The translations under genes and the position numbers were made by a program. Below, piece by piece: positions 10,824-20,986 of a stretch of 60,000 nucleotides of DNA (the stretch's first letter is position 1; every line of letters starts with the position of its first letter). The DNA comes from Membranipora membranacea (taxonomy: Eukaryota; Bryozoa; Gymnolaemata; Cheilostomatida; Membraniporidae): the NCBI GenBank assembly GCA_914767715.1, contig OU612065.1, forward strand, positions 27,034,001 through 27,094,000. The letters run 5' to 3'. The notes below the pieces were generated by a model that was not told the DNA's origin, made no database searches, and saw nothing but the letters and a program-made list of their open reading frames with translations.

Positions 10824-13071
10824 GTTTCGGTTTGTCCCTTGTGCGGTCTGCATGTGGAGCGATCTTACCTCATCACTACGACAAGGAGCATCTAAACTTT
10901 GCCTTAGCTGTTTGTATGATGGGTGTGTGCCTTGGCCTCTGTATTTATCCAATGGTGGCTACCTAGTCCTATCTGTATACCAATATCTGGTTCAACAAGA
11001 CTATGCTGTATCTATCACCGCTGACGCTGCTTCACTTTCTTGGAGTTAGCTTTTTTACTCAAGGAAAGGATAACGGCAGCATCGAAATTGACCTTGAGGA
11101 GAAGCCGCAGTCAGAAAGTATACAGACTATTTAACTGATTTAAAGGTAATCTGTACGACCCAAAGGGTTACCATAGGAAGTTCCGACACATCCACACGAA
11201 TTTCTGTCACAACATAGCAGTGAATTCTTTGTATTTTTGAACTTTGAAAGACAGCACAAAGGAATAGTCTGAAAGAACAAACTCTAGGCAATGTAGCCGG
11301 GAATATGGAGCTTTTTTTTGTATAGGTCAAAGCTGAGAATACAGTTGGTTCAACCGCAACAAATGTATATATGCAAAATTCAACTAGGATATGTTTTATT
11401 TAAAATTGTAGGTTATGTCCTATGCTCTCTCCGGATTCGTCTGCAAGTTTGCCGTAACAGTTTTCTTCTCTATTTACGAAGCATATTTGCTAATAGCAAG
11501 TGATTTGGGTGAGAATCAAATAGCACAAGGCTCGTTAGCCCTGGGCTGCGCAGCCATAGTAGGTGCTATGCCGATCACAGTGACTTATCACATCAACTAG
11601 AGCAGACTTTTATTACATGCTGGATCTTGTGTAGCCTATGGATTGATCATATTAGCCATGACAACAACTCAAACTCAGGTAAGAGGAAACACATAAATAA
11701 GGGGACTCTTCAAAGAAATCAAGACATTGACTTCTGGAATGTGTGGAACCAGAAATCTGGTTCCTCACATTCCAGAAGTCAATGCTTTGATGGTGGGTGT
11801 ACATGGTACGAGAGAGGTAACTTTATCTACTGGTTATTTAGCAAGCCTGTGATCCAAATCGTATCTCAACAGAATTCTGCATCTCTGATACTGTCAATTT
11901 TAATGTCATGGAATAACCAAAACATATCCTGACAATACCAAATATTAGAGCATTCTATCGTATAAAAATGTAGCTTCCTGCACTCTTTAGTTAGAGTGAC
12001 ACCAATGGCAAGAGATGAGCTGGCATATCATGCTTGATGCCTGTGTATCCCAAATTGAAATAAGTGATGACCAACTTAGTTCAGTTTTACATTTTTTCTA
12101 ATCATATTATTTTTTATGTATTGTAATTTTTCAGGTAGAATACTCTTTGCTCATGGCCGCACTAGGGTTCATACACGGTGCCCAAATAGCTAACCTTATG
12201 GGGGCGACGAATGAAGTGGCAGGGCCAAGTGATACGGTGCTGGCTTTAAAGTTAAAGAGCTGTTTATGGAGGGTGTCGGAAGTCTAATAGGCTCACCTAT
12301 ATCTAGTAAGTTTTTGCTTCTAACCAGCGTACCTAATACAAGATTATGGTCCCAGACATGGATTCAACTTGGACATTGTAGCCCATTTTACCATATCACT
12401 ATCTAAGAAAAATGGTCAAAATCTGTGATCGAAGCCTGAATTGCAATTAAGTGAACAATGCCAACTATACAAGTAGAATTCCCCAGTGTTGACTCAGTTT
12501 CAGCTGTTATTGAAATCATAGCATCAGCAGGAAAACTTTCAGTTTGCTAAATATCACATGGTGGACAGGGAGTTAGCCCATACCTTATGCACATAAATTT
12601 GACATTCTCTCTTTGAAGTTCACCATCGTATTTCATTGAAAACACCTGCCGTCCAATCTGTGTGCTCTATGGAGTAAGGCTGCGACTGAAATCTGTTATA
12701 AAGAGTAGCCCAGTTTTCTGCGGGTCAAAAGAGAGGATAACTCTCCACATGATTAATTCTGTTGCGCATTTTTTATACAGGTTTGATGCAGGAAAGCATT
12801 GGTAAACAGAACGGTATGAGGATAACAGAGGGAGCCTCTGTGATAGCAGGATTCACTATGATGCCTGTGCTTGTGAGGCAAGCCGTTCAAAGACACCACG
12901 CATTAAAAAAAACAACAAACTAGCGACAGCGGAGAAGGCAAAAATATAAATGAGAATACAAGTATGCGTATTACACAGAATGGACATGCTATCAACTACA
13001 GAACTATCAATGAACAAGAATCTCCGGATTTAAAATCACCATTGATTAAAGACCAAGCTGCTGACCAATAG
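10824..13071 (+). pseudogene. Monocarboxylate-transporter-like (SLC16) pseudogene, unit A
   Basis: Four exons at 10824-11117, 11412-11678, 12135-12305 and 12781 onward read as the middle and C-terminal part of an MCT-type major-facilitator protein. GFGLSLVRS matches the TM3-4 region and GVGSLIGSPIS the segment before TM12. Lesions: a TAG at about 10969 in the first exon, a TAG at 11598-11600 where C has TAC, a one-base deletion in exon 3, and an eight-A run near 12904 that shifts the frame. Dropping one A opens a 50-residue hydrophilic tail ending at 13069-13071. The exon 3 and poly-A lesions are shared with C, so the gene died before duplication. Earlier exons were not found. Confidence 0.7.
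11725..11784. repeat. 60-bp near-perfect palindrome, unit A
   Basis: Arms of about 29 bp match with one mismatch and almost no loop, inside the MCT pseudogene intron. The C copy (38901-38960) is perfect. Confidence 0.85.
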
Positions 13072-14237
13072 CCACGGGGGGGGGGCGGATGTCTAAATTG
13101 AGTGATATATAGTAATCATATGATATCAATCAATAATTATCTTATGACAATAAAATCGAATTAACTAGGATTTTCAGTTTTTATAGTGACTATGTAAAAA
13201 CCACATCAGATATATATGCTTTGCTGTCAAGCATGTAAATTAATTGACAATAATATTTGTTTACAAATTCACATGATTGTTTTTACCATTTATTTTTGTT
13301 TGTGCATGGCCGTATATAACAGAGTTAATTGATCAGCGAATAAGATCAATAAAAATATTTTTTAAATGTTTGCTCATTTCAAGAGTTATTTTACCAACAT
13401 CAATGAGCAGACAACTTCAACTGACAGTAGCTTGTCATAAATAATAATAATGACTCATGACAACATATTTGTGTATTAAAAACCACAGCTCAGAGAATCA
13501 CAATCAGGATGCCAAAAAAGGATGTTAACTGAGGTTGTTGACAATATAAAATCTCAAAAATAGACACTGTATGGTTACTGTATGGTTATTCTTGTAAATA
13601 TACATTCCATTACATCTTTCCATGGAACAATAAAAAAATGAAAGTTTACCAAAAGTGTAACAAAAAAAAAAAAATACAAAATCTGTTGATGAATGAATGA
13701 GATAGTGAAACAAGTTACTTAATAGTTAGTGAAAAAAACAATGCTATGCCAAAAGCAAAGTCATTGGAAACTCTGTCAGCTCAAGGATGGTTACCAATAA
13801 CTAGTGGTAAATTAAAATGGAATGCATTTTTGACTCAAACAGCCATCTAAGAATAAAACTATGTGGCATTACCTGCTCAACTGTAATTGAATTTGACAAC
13901 ATTACCTTTCAGTACAACATTTTAGATAAAAAATCTGCCACAATAACGATAGCTTTTTACATCATTGAAATCCATGCTCTCTAAGTTTCGATAGATAATA
14001 AGTGATCTGTCATCACATGGGGTTGTGTGACAACGCACCTAATATTGAAGTGTCTAAATTTGAAGGTACAAATTGAAACGCAGCAAGTTAGTACAAAAAA
14101 AAAAGATACAATGAATGATAGCTATTACAAAATATGTGATGACTGCGAAAAACAGAAATTAACATAAATTATATTTTTATTGAATTGACATTTAACAATT
14201 GGGCACATATTCACTTTTTCTCATCAATAATCTTCTG
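13072..14237. other. Non-coding stretch, unit A
   Basis: No gene is seen. It starts with a poly-G run (13075-13084) also present in C, and includes AATAAA signals near 13146 and 13348. The C copy (40487-41753) is similar. Confidence 0.55.
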
Positions 14238-15111
14238 TCACACTGCAGTTAGCGTTTCGCCAAGTAAGTTTTTGCCCTTCCAGGTTTTTCTATTTGACGC
14301 CCGAGGATTTTTAGCATCCAGCCCTATGCCGTATATCTTGTCTCTAGGGCTAGCCTCAACTAGAGTTGTCCCCTGAGTAGCTAACAGATTATCTAGCAGA
14401 GCTGAGTTCTGTGTAAACTGAAACAGTTAAAGTGATTGTGAAAGAATCAGGTCTTTGGTGTCATTCTAGAGTTCTCATTCTAATTCAGGATACTGGTCTA
14501 GGTTTATAAACAGCCAGTGGCCTAGTTGCAACTGAGTTTCACTCAAAGTTGAGATGATAGGACGACAAGAAGTTACATTTTTTCCCATATAATTTTTATA
14601 GTGAAAGGTCATATGAATGCAGTTCTGAAGTTTAGCGACTGACTTTGAAAGGCAACTCCACCTAGCCAGGCCTTGGCACATTGATTTAGAAACAAAATGC
14701 ATAATCGGCGTCATGCCACATAATCGGCGTCATGCCACATATTCAAACAATGCATACTTTTTGTGCAGGTAGCTCGATCAGGTTTGATACAGCTTGCCTG
14801 AATTCGGAATTGCTCCCCCTTCTCTGACAAGCCGTAGACGAATGAGGCTTGTCAGTGGAGGGGGAGCAAACCCGAATGCAGGCAAACTGGATGAAACTTG
14901 ATTAAAGGTTAAGGTATGATAACCAAGAAAATAGTATACCAATTTGTGAAAAGCTTTACCTTGTGGTAGTTGCCTTTAAATATTATCTCCTGACATTTGC
15001 CTGTCCATACATCATTATCGAACGGAGTTACATTTCTCCCGAGTGATTTCTGCTTTCGTGGACTGACATGAGCAGGAATTTGCTGCCCTATCTCTTCATC
15101 ACCAAACAAGA
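14238..15111 (-). pseudogene. NADAR-domain gene fragment, truncated, unit A
   Basis: Two exons (14960-15111 and 14238-14417) encode the C-terminal part of a NADAR (YbiA/DUF1768) domain, whose relatives act on ADP-ribose derivatives or riboflavin intermediates. The first reads SPRKQKSLGRNVTPF, then W, and ends GNYHK. After the splice the second continues FTQNSALLDNLLATQG and the family motif around EASP. A TGA at 14238-14240 replaces an Arg codon found in C and removes the last eight residues. The N-terminal exon with the FSNFY and EH/EQ motifs is not present. Confidence 0.7.
14793..14886. repeat. Foldback element, unit A
   Basis: Arms TTGCTCCCCCTTC...TGACAAGCC and GGCTTGTCAGTGG...GGGGGAGCAA pair around a 12-bp spacer. 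The outer ends CTTGCCTGAATTCGG and CCGAATGCAGGCAA also pair. Its right arm is related to the GGAGGGGG-AACTCCGATTCAGGCAAA motif beside the tRNA genes (about 690, 5865, 16047, 17770, 31780, 33385). Confidence 0.65.
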
Positions 15112-15359
15112 CTGAATAAGAAGAGTCCGATACATATTTAATAACATGCAATTGATGGATTGAATAATTTAACCAAACATCAGTGCATTAATGCTAACTA
15201 AGAGTTAGTGTGTGGAGAAGGGGAGGGGTGTGGGCGGCAGCTAAATCTATATGTTTCAAGGCCCAAGCACTCTAATGTGTATATTGTCTGTTGGCATTGC
15301 CATAGGCACCACTCAGATTTATTTTATGAAGAATGTATTATGTGTGTCAGTTTCAGGTG

Positions 15360-15430
15360 AGCCAATGTGTTGGCTCTGATTCGTGGGTGAGGTATCTTCC
15401 AACCCATCAATCAGAGCCAACACTTTGGCT
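15360..15430. repeat. Inverted repeat hairpin at the end of unit A
   Basis: Two 29-bp arms (AGCCAATGTGTTGGCTCTGA... and ...TCAGAGCCAACACTTTGGCT) with a few mismatches flank a 13-bp loop. The C counterpart is at 42897-42968. It lies about 60-130 bp before the A/B junction. Confidence 0.75.
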
Positions 15431-15810
15431 ATTTGCAGGCACACCCAGTCATATTTTTTATTTGAGAAAAAATGAGATTCTAGAAACACAATAGTCTCAG
15501 CTACAGTTTGTATCTAAACATCTCTCTCACAGTTCTAGTTTCTTGTTAGTGGCCAGGAAAGAGAATGTCAAAAGATTTATGAGCAATTACATACAATATT
15601 GGTGAGATAAACAAATGAATGGCATGTGAGTTGAGTACGCGTATATCTCTGAAATCAAAAATACCTGCGTTCTGATGCATCATGTACTGTTCTGCACAGT
15701 TGTATTCTATACCATCTACTGTGAATTTCGCAGGATGCCACTGACTGAATGGATTTTCTGTTCTGTAGAAAAACGTAAATATCTCCTTACTTGTAGCCTA
15801 CAAGATAGAG

Positions 15811-15858
15811 ATCGTATTAATAATATGAATTTCATGGGTTCAGCCCCCATACTGGCCA
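15811..15858 (+). pseudogene. tRNA-Ile(AAT) 3'-half remnant, unit B
   Basis: Same 48-base remnant as at 443-490, with the 5' half missing. Confidence 0.8.
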
Positions 15859-16189
15859 GTAACTTTTACACTATGACCTTCGGACTGTTGTCCTACAGAT
15901 ATAAAAGAGATGAGATTTGTAGAGGCAGGAAATTTTCCTTCGTTATCGATCAGTTGAGCAGTGTTATGTAAAAAGTTCTTACCTAATGACCTAAGCCAAA
16001 CTAAACTTCACACGTGTAGGCTTTGTCTAGATCACTTCAGTAGAGAGGAGGGGGAAACTCTGATTCAGGTAAAATGGATCAAACTGGATTTAGGCTTTGT
16101 CAATGATGTCTGTGCTGTGTGTCACTGTGTGTTTTGTATATGAAACTTACAGACAGGATGAAATATACCCTGAGGGATATTTGTATGAC

Positions 16190-16251
16190 CCATAGACTTA
16201 ATATACTAATATACTTAATATACTTAATATACTAGTATATTAAGTCTATGG
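16190..16251. mobile_element. Palindromic MITE, unit B
   Basis: Same element and same site as 822-883, with TATGAC on both sides. The insertion therefore predates the duplication. Confidence 0.72.
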
Positions 16252-16391
16252 TATGACCTATCATCCTCACATATCATTATCTATATATCATCTTCATCAT
16301 TATCATTATTATATCTATAATTATACCTGCTGCACCTGTCCACTCACACTGCCATTTAAATATTTGGAGGGAGACAACTGCAAATATCAAT

Positions 16392-16464
16392 GGGGGTGTA
16401 GCTCAAGTGGTAGAGCGCTCGCTTAGCATGTGAGAGGTACCGGGATCGATACCCGGCACCTCCA
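16392..16464 (+). tRNA. tRNA-Ala(AGC), unit B first copy
   Basis: Identical 73-base sequence with AGC anticodon, intact stems and an A discriminator, followed by T4. Confidence 0.95.
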
Positions 16465-17522
16465 AACTTTTACAAAGAACTTCGACCCTGTTACTCGTTA
16501 CTTTTACCATCACAACAGAGAACGGATTATCAAAATTGTATGGGGCCATATGTTTAATAAAATTGACTGTCATGACTGTCTGATAATTTACCCATAAAGT
16601 GGATGTGAAGAGAAGAAAAAGGTGCCACCAAATCAACTGAAGGTTCTTATGATTTCTTTACGTTGAGCTTCGCATGGTAATTCTGACATCACATTATCTG
16701 TAGGTAACCAAACCCATAAATTACCCTCCAAAAAACGCAATGAATGTGGCAATCATTTTCTCTACTACTTTGTAAACTGTAAACGACATGTTGAGTACAG
16801 GGATTAGGATAATATATATGGAGTTGTTTCACCATGGAGAATGAACAGATAACTATATGTCCACTTGTGAAAGCTGAAGATTACATCATATCAGGGAGTT
16901 TTTGAAAAACAATATCATCCATTCATCCTGATGAATAAGAATGTTGGATGTTGGGGATAAAAAAAGCTCTAGTCCTTGATACAATCATCATCACTAGAAC
17001 AGTATACTCAGTTTGCACATGGTTTCTGGCACACTCTCCTGCTTACATAAATCAAGGAGTTGCACACAAATGTATCCTTCAGGTTTTTTGTGTACCACGT
17101 AAATTACTCTGCAATTTGTGTGCCAGTGTATGCTGATAATAATAATGTATATCTAAAAGTTTGCTTGCAACAGCTCTCTTTTTTCTGGATTTGCTTTATA
17201 GATATATACTTTTATTTTCATGTTGCTGGGTTTACCAACTGTGTTGACCATTGTAGTCATTGTATAACTCTTTGGTTCAACTCCAAAAGGTGTCGCACAA
17301 ACTGGGGGTCTCAGCTACCACAATCATAGTTTTAAAGTCAAATTGTTTCAATATATCATGTCTATGCAATGCAGACACGGCAAAGGAATTTTGTCCTGCT
17401 TGACTTTGAGGTCTTTCGTTGTGGCTCCAGACTTGGCTACTATTTTGTATGATGCACCCCTCGAATATCTTAACTTGGACTGTTTTGTCTGCTGATGTCA
17501 GTTCATTTCAATGATAAAAAAT
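16465..17522. other. Spacer between tRNA-Ala and tRNA-Ile, unit B
   Basis: No gene. About 96 bp (roughly 17286-17381) are absent from A and C at this point, flanked by CAAAAGG- and CAAAGG-like bases, which suggests a small unidentified insertion. Confidence 0.6.
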
Positions 17523-17596
17523 GGCCGGTTAGCTCAGATGGTTAGAGCGTCGTGCTAATAACGCGAATGTCATGGGTTCGCCCCCCATACTGGCCA
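17523..17596 (+). tRNA. tRNA-Ile(AAT)-like, unit B, altered T-loop
   Basis: The cloverleaf and AAT anticodon are as in units A and C, but the T-loop reads TTCGCCC instead of TTCGACC (A58 to C). This removes the conserved reverse-Hoogsteen partner of T54 and alters the internal B-box promoter. The D-loop also differs (AGATGG for AGTTGG). It may be inactive or weak. Confidence 0.75.
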
Positions 17597-18038
17597 GTAA
17601 CTTTTACACCGGTGTCTTGTAGATATTTTAGGGTTAGGAACTGTAGAGGCAAGACACTTTCCCTTGTTAGTTATCAGTAGAATTGTGAACATTGTCGCAG
17701 TATTATAACCTAAGTTAAACCAAACTTCACACAGGTAGGCTTTGTCTAGATCACTCAGTAGAGTGGAGGGGGGCAACTTCGATTCAGACAAAATAGATCA
17801 AACTGGGTATAGGCTTTGTCAATGTCTGTGTGTCACTATGGGTTTTGTCTATGAATCTTACAGACAGGATGAAATATACCCTGAGGGATATTTGTATGAC
17901 CTATCATCCTCACATATCATCATCTATCTATCTATCATATTCATCATTATCATTATTATATCTATAATTATACCTGCTGCACCTGTCCACTCACACTGCC
18001 ATTTAAATATTTGGAGGGAGACAACTGCTGATATCAAT

Positions 18039-18111
18039 GGGGGTGTAGCTCAAGTGGTAGAGCGCTCGCTTAGCATGTGAGAGGTACCGGGATCGATACC
18101 CGGCACCTCCA
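18039..18111 (+). tRNA. tRNA-Ala(AGC), unit B second copy
   Basis: Identical 73-base sequence with AGC anticodon. A T4 run follows (CCTTTTACC). Confidence 0.95.
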
Positions 18112-19709
18112 ACCTTTTACCAAGGAACTACGACCCTGTTCCTCCTTACTTTTACCATCACAGCAGAGAACGGATTATCAAAATTGTATGGGACCATATG
18201 TTTATTTGATGAAAAAAAGCCTGACTGTCTGATAAGTTACCCATGAGGTGCATATGCACAATCAATATATCTATTACTTTGTAAATTGAAAGCAACATGT
18301 AGAGATGTAGTTTACAGGGATTGGGTTAATATATACAGAGTTATCTCACCAATGAGAATGAACAGATAACTATCTGTCCACTTGTGAAAGCTGAGGATTA
18401 CATCATATCAGGGAGTTTGGGAAACAATTCTTTGTTTCTGGTCGTCTTTGATACAATCATCATCACTAGAGCTGTTAGGGGACTGCTCAATCAAGTTTGA
18501 TTCAATAGACTGCATTTCATCCCAAACTCCCTGATTTCATGTCTATCCCCATCTACTGGTGTTTGCTCGAGGGCAGTTAACTCCAAATCAATGAATCAAC
18601 CTTTATCAAAGTAGCTGCCATTCCAAAAATAAATTGTAGCAGGAAAATGTTGGCATGGTGGGACATTGTCACAGAGCCATCTATAATTTATTTGTCATAC
18701 CAGGATACCATGTTTGAGTCTATTCTTATTGATATATTCGGTATCGAAGTATTGCTCTAAAACAGTGAGGCACCATTCAGGGTTAACGTTTAGTGATCAA
18801 TTCAACACAAGCACAGACAAAATAATCAAAGCTCTGTTGAAAGGAGTTTTCCACTCCCCAACCCCCCCCCCCTCTGCCTCTGCCTGTCATTACTCTCCCT
18901 CATGTCATGAATGTGATCCCAATAAAATTGCTGGGATGGAGACTGAAATTACCAAATCATTGTTTGGGCTGTCTGGGTAGTTGCTGGAACACAGCTTGGG
19001 TGGAATTGCTAGGTGAGATTTTAAATTGGGTTGTTTAGGTAACTGTAAAAAATCTGAAAGATATAGCGATCCAGGCTTTTGAAATTGTTCTGCAAGGCCA
19101 TTTCTATGGTGGCTTTTGGTTTGCAAACTGAATTGTGATCAAGCTAATGCAAGAGCATTGAACGATGAATAGAAAATCCAAGTAGTGAAATACTAGGTCA
19201 TGCAGCCACTTAAGGGGGAGCAACTCCAAACACAAGCAAACTGCATCAAACTTGATCTAGCCTTTGACATGATCATTGGAACTCCGTATCAAACTATTTA
19301 TTGAACAATATTAGGTCCAGTTGTTTGTTAGACTATTTATATAGTATGTATTTAGTAATTTTGTTATGAAATGTTTTTTGTGATGCTAAAAGTATGGTTT
19401 GTGGATGTGGGAGGTCCCATCGGCACAAAAACACATGGCAAATAAATTTAAGGTAAATAGAAAAATAATAATGAATCAAAACCGCTAACAACATATCACA
19501 GTTTTCAGCAAATTCACTCAGAGTTCTCATAATCGAAAGATAAATTTACTGGTCAACCAAAAAACTGCACAAATAAAAATTTATTTACAAAATAGAGTAA
19601 AACAAAATCAAATCACAATTTACAAAAACGTTTTCATTTTCCAGTTTAAAAAGCCAGGTTATTATTCTAATGCTGGAAGGTTGAGGAGCTATAGCATTCT
19701 CTATACTGA
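18112..19709. other. End of unit B and unique flank
   Basis: Bases 18112-18750 follow unit A/C spacer with a deletion near 18256. After 18750 the DNA is unique. It contains a poly-C run (18863-18874), a piece related to the GGGGGAGCAACTCC foldback motif (about 19213), and no supportable gene. The 3' end of the minus-strand gene at 19710 lies just beyond. No close AATAAA was identified with confidence. Confidence 0.55.
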
Positions 19710-20986
19710 TTATGCTGATAATCCTTGTAAAATGTCAGATAGCACACCTTTAAATGAACACCATGTAAAAGTTGATGGTGCAGCCAAAGAGTTAGACAGC
19801 ATACTTGGTTCAACAGCATACCCGCCATCAACATACTCTGCGTCATTGCAATCAACATACTCTGCATCATCATCAGGAAAAACACAAGGATTGTCAGAGT
19901 ACAGTGATTCTCCAGTATGTAGGTCATCAGTATGAGTACCGGATACCTCATCAGAACTTGATGCACTAACTACAGGCAGGGGCGTGCTAGGCAGGGGTGA
20001 TATGCTAGGTGGAACATACTGGGGCCTTGGGACATTGATAGGTCTATCTACATGTTGAAGTACCTCTTCATAGTACGGCTCATCGGACTCATCAGCATCG
20101 TTAGGTCGCGTGTGCACTACAGGTTGTCTATACTGATATGGTTCAGCCACAGAGTTAGGCAGCCTATTTGGTTCAACAGCGTACGCGTAATCAACATGCT
20201 GTGCATCATAATCAGAAAAAACACAAGGATTGTCACAGTACGGAGATTCTTCGGTGTGTAGGTCATCAGTATGAGTACCAGATACCTCATCAGAAGTCGA
20301 TGCACCATCTCCAGGCAGGGGCGTACTAGACAGGGGTGATATCCTAGGTGGAACGTACGGAGGCCTTGGAACATTGATAGGTCTATTTACATGCTCAAGT
20401 ACCTCTACATAGTACGGCTCATCGGATACATCAGCATCATTAGGTCGCGTTTGCATTACAGGTTGTCTATACCGATATGGTTCAGCCGCAAAGTTGGACA
20501 GCCCGCTTGGTTCAACAGCGTAATCGTAATCAAAATCCTGTGCATCATTATCAGGAAAAACACAAGGATTGTCACAGTACGGTGATTCTTCAGTATGAAT
20601 GCCATCAGTATGAGTACCAGGAAAATTTGAATTAGAAACCTCATCAGAACTCGATGCACTATCTACAGGCTGGGGCGTACTAGACAGGGGTGGTATCCTA
20701 GGTGGTTCGTATGGGGGCCTTGGAATTGGGGGCCTTGGCTTTGGGGGCCTTGGCTTTGGATTTTCAAGTGCCTCTTCATGGTAAGGCTCACCGGATATAT
20801 AGGCATGGTTAGATCGCATGTGCACTAGAGGGTGTCTATACTGAATTGGTAGAGGTGGAAGGGGTTTGTTCTTAACCTGGCTGTCATTGTTAGAGTGGTC
20901 CTCATCTAACTGCTCCTCATCTTCTTGATTGTGCCGAACTATCCCTTTTTCTACAACTGTCTGGTCAAGTGTGTTGAGTTCAATAC
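19710..20986 (-). CDS. Cytoplasmic-tail exon with three tandem repeats
   Basis: One 1,277-bp exon encodes residues 539-963. An acidic linker and a KNKPLPPLP segment lead into repeat 1, which holds the proline-rich PKPRPPKPRPPIPRPPY. Conserved in all three repeats: EPY(H/Y)xE, PRPxY(E/V)PP, ISPL/IPPL with STP, SSSDEVS-type, a THTD..HT.ES block, and Y(C/S)DNPCVF. AEPYxYRQP closes the first two, while the third is degenerate before the stop. Repeat spacing is about 123 then 113 residues. Many Tyr and Pro-x-x-Pro sites suggest docking of SH2- or SH3-type partners, which is inference. Confidence 0.8.

Larger units (their letters stand above)
1..15490. repeat. Segmental duplication unit A (full)
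   Basis: This block aligns almost end to end with 30227-43030 (unit C), and its first 3.3 kb of non-inserted sequence recurs as unit B. It carries a tRNA-Ile remnant, two tRNA-Ala genes, one tRNA-Ile gene, a 10-bp minisatellite, a Ser/Glu-repeat ORF, an unassigned exon, an MCT-like pseudogene and a NADAR fragment, in that order. Unit A alone contains the retrotransposon at 936-4509 and retains the first visible MCT exon. The window starts inside the unit, at the 3' tail of a LINE that also borders unit C. Confidence 0.93.
15491..18750. repeat. Segmental duplication unit B (partial)
   Basis: The block repeats 131-6840 of unit A without the retrotransposon, and parallels 30357-34530 of unit C. 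It begins at the same internal junction as unit D (the sequence before it matches 43001-43037). Similarity stops near 18750, just after a segment shared with 6826 and 34520. It carries two tRNA-Ala genes, a tRNA-Ile gene with a T-loop change, and the same small palindromic insertion as A and C. About 96 bp near 17286-17381 are extra relative to A and C. Confidence 0.92.
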
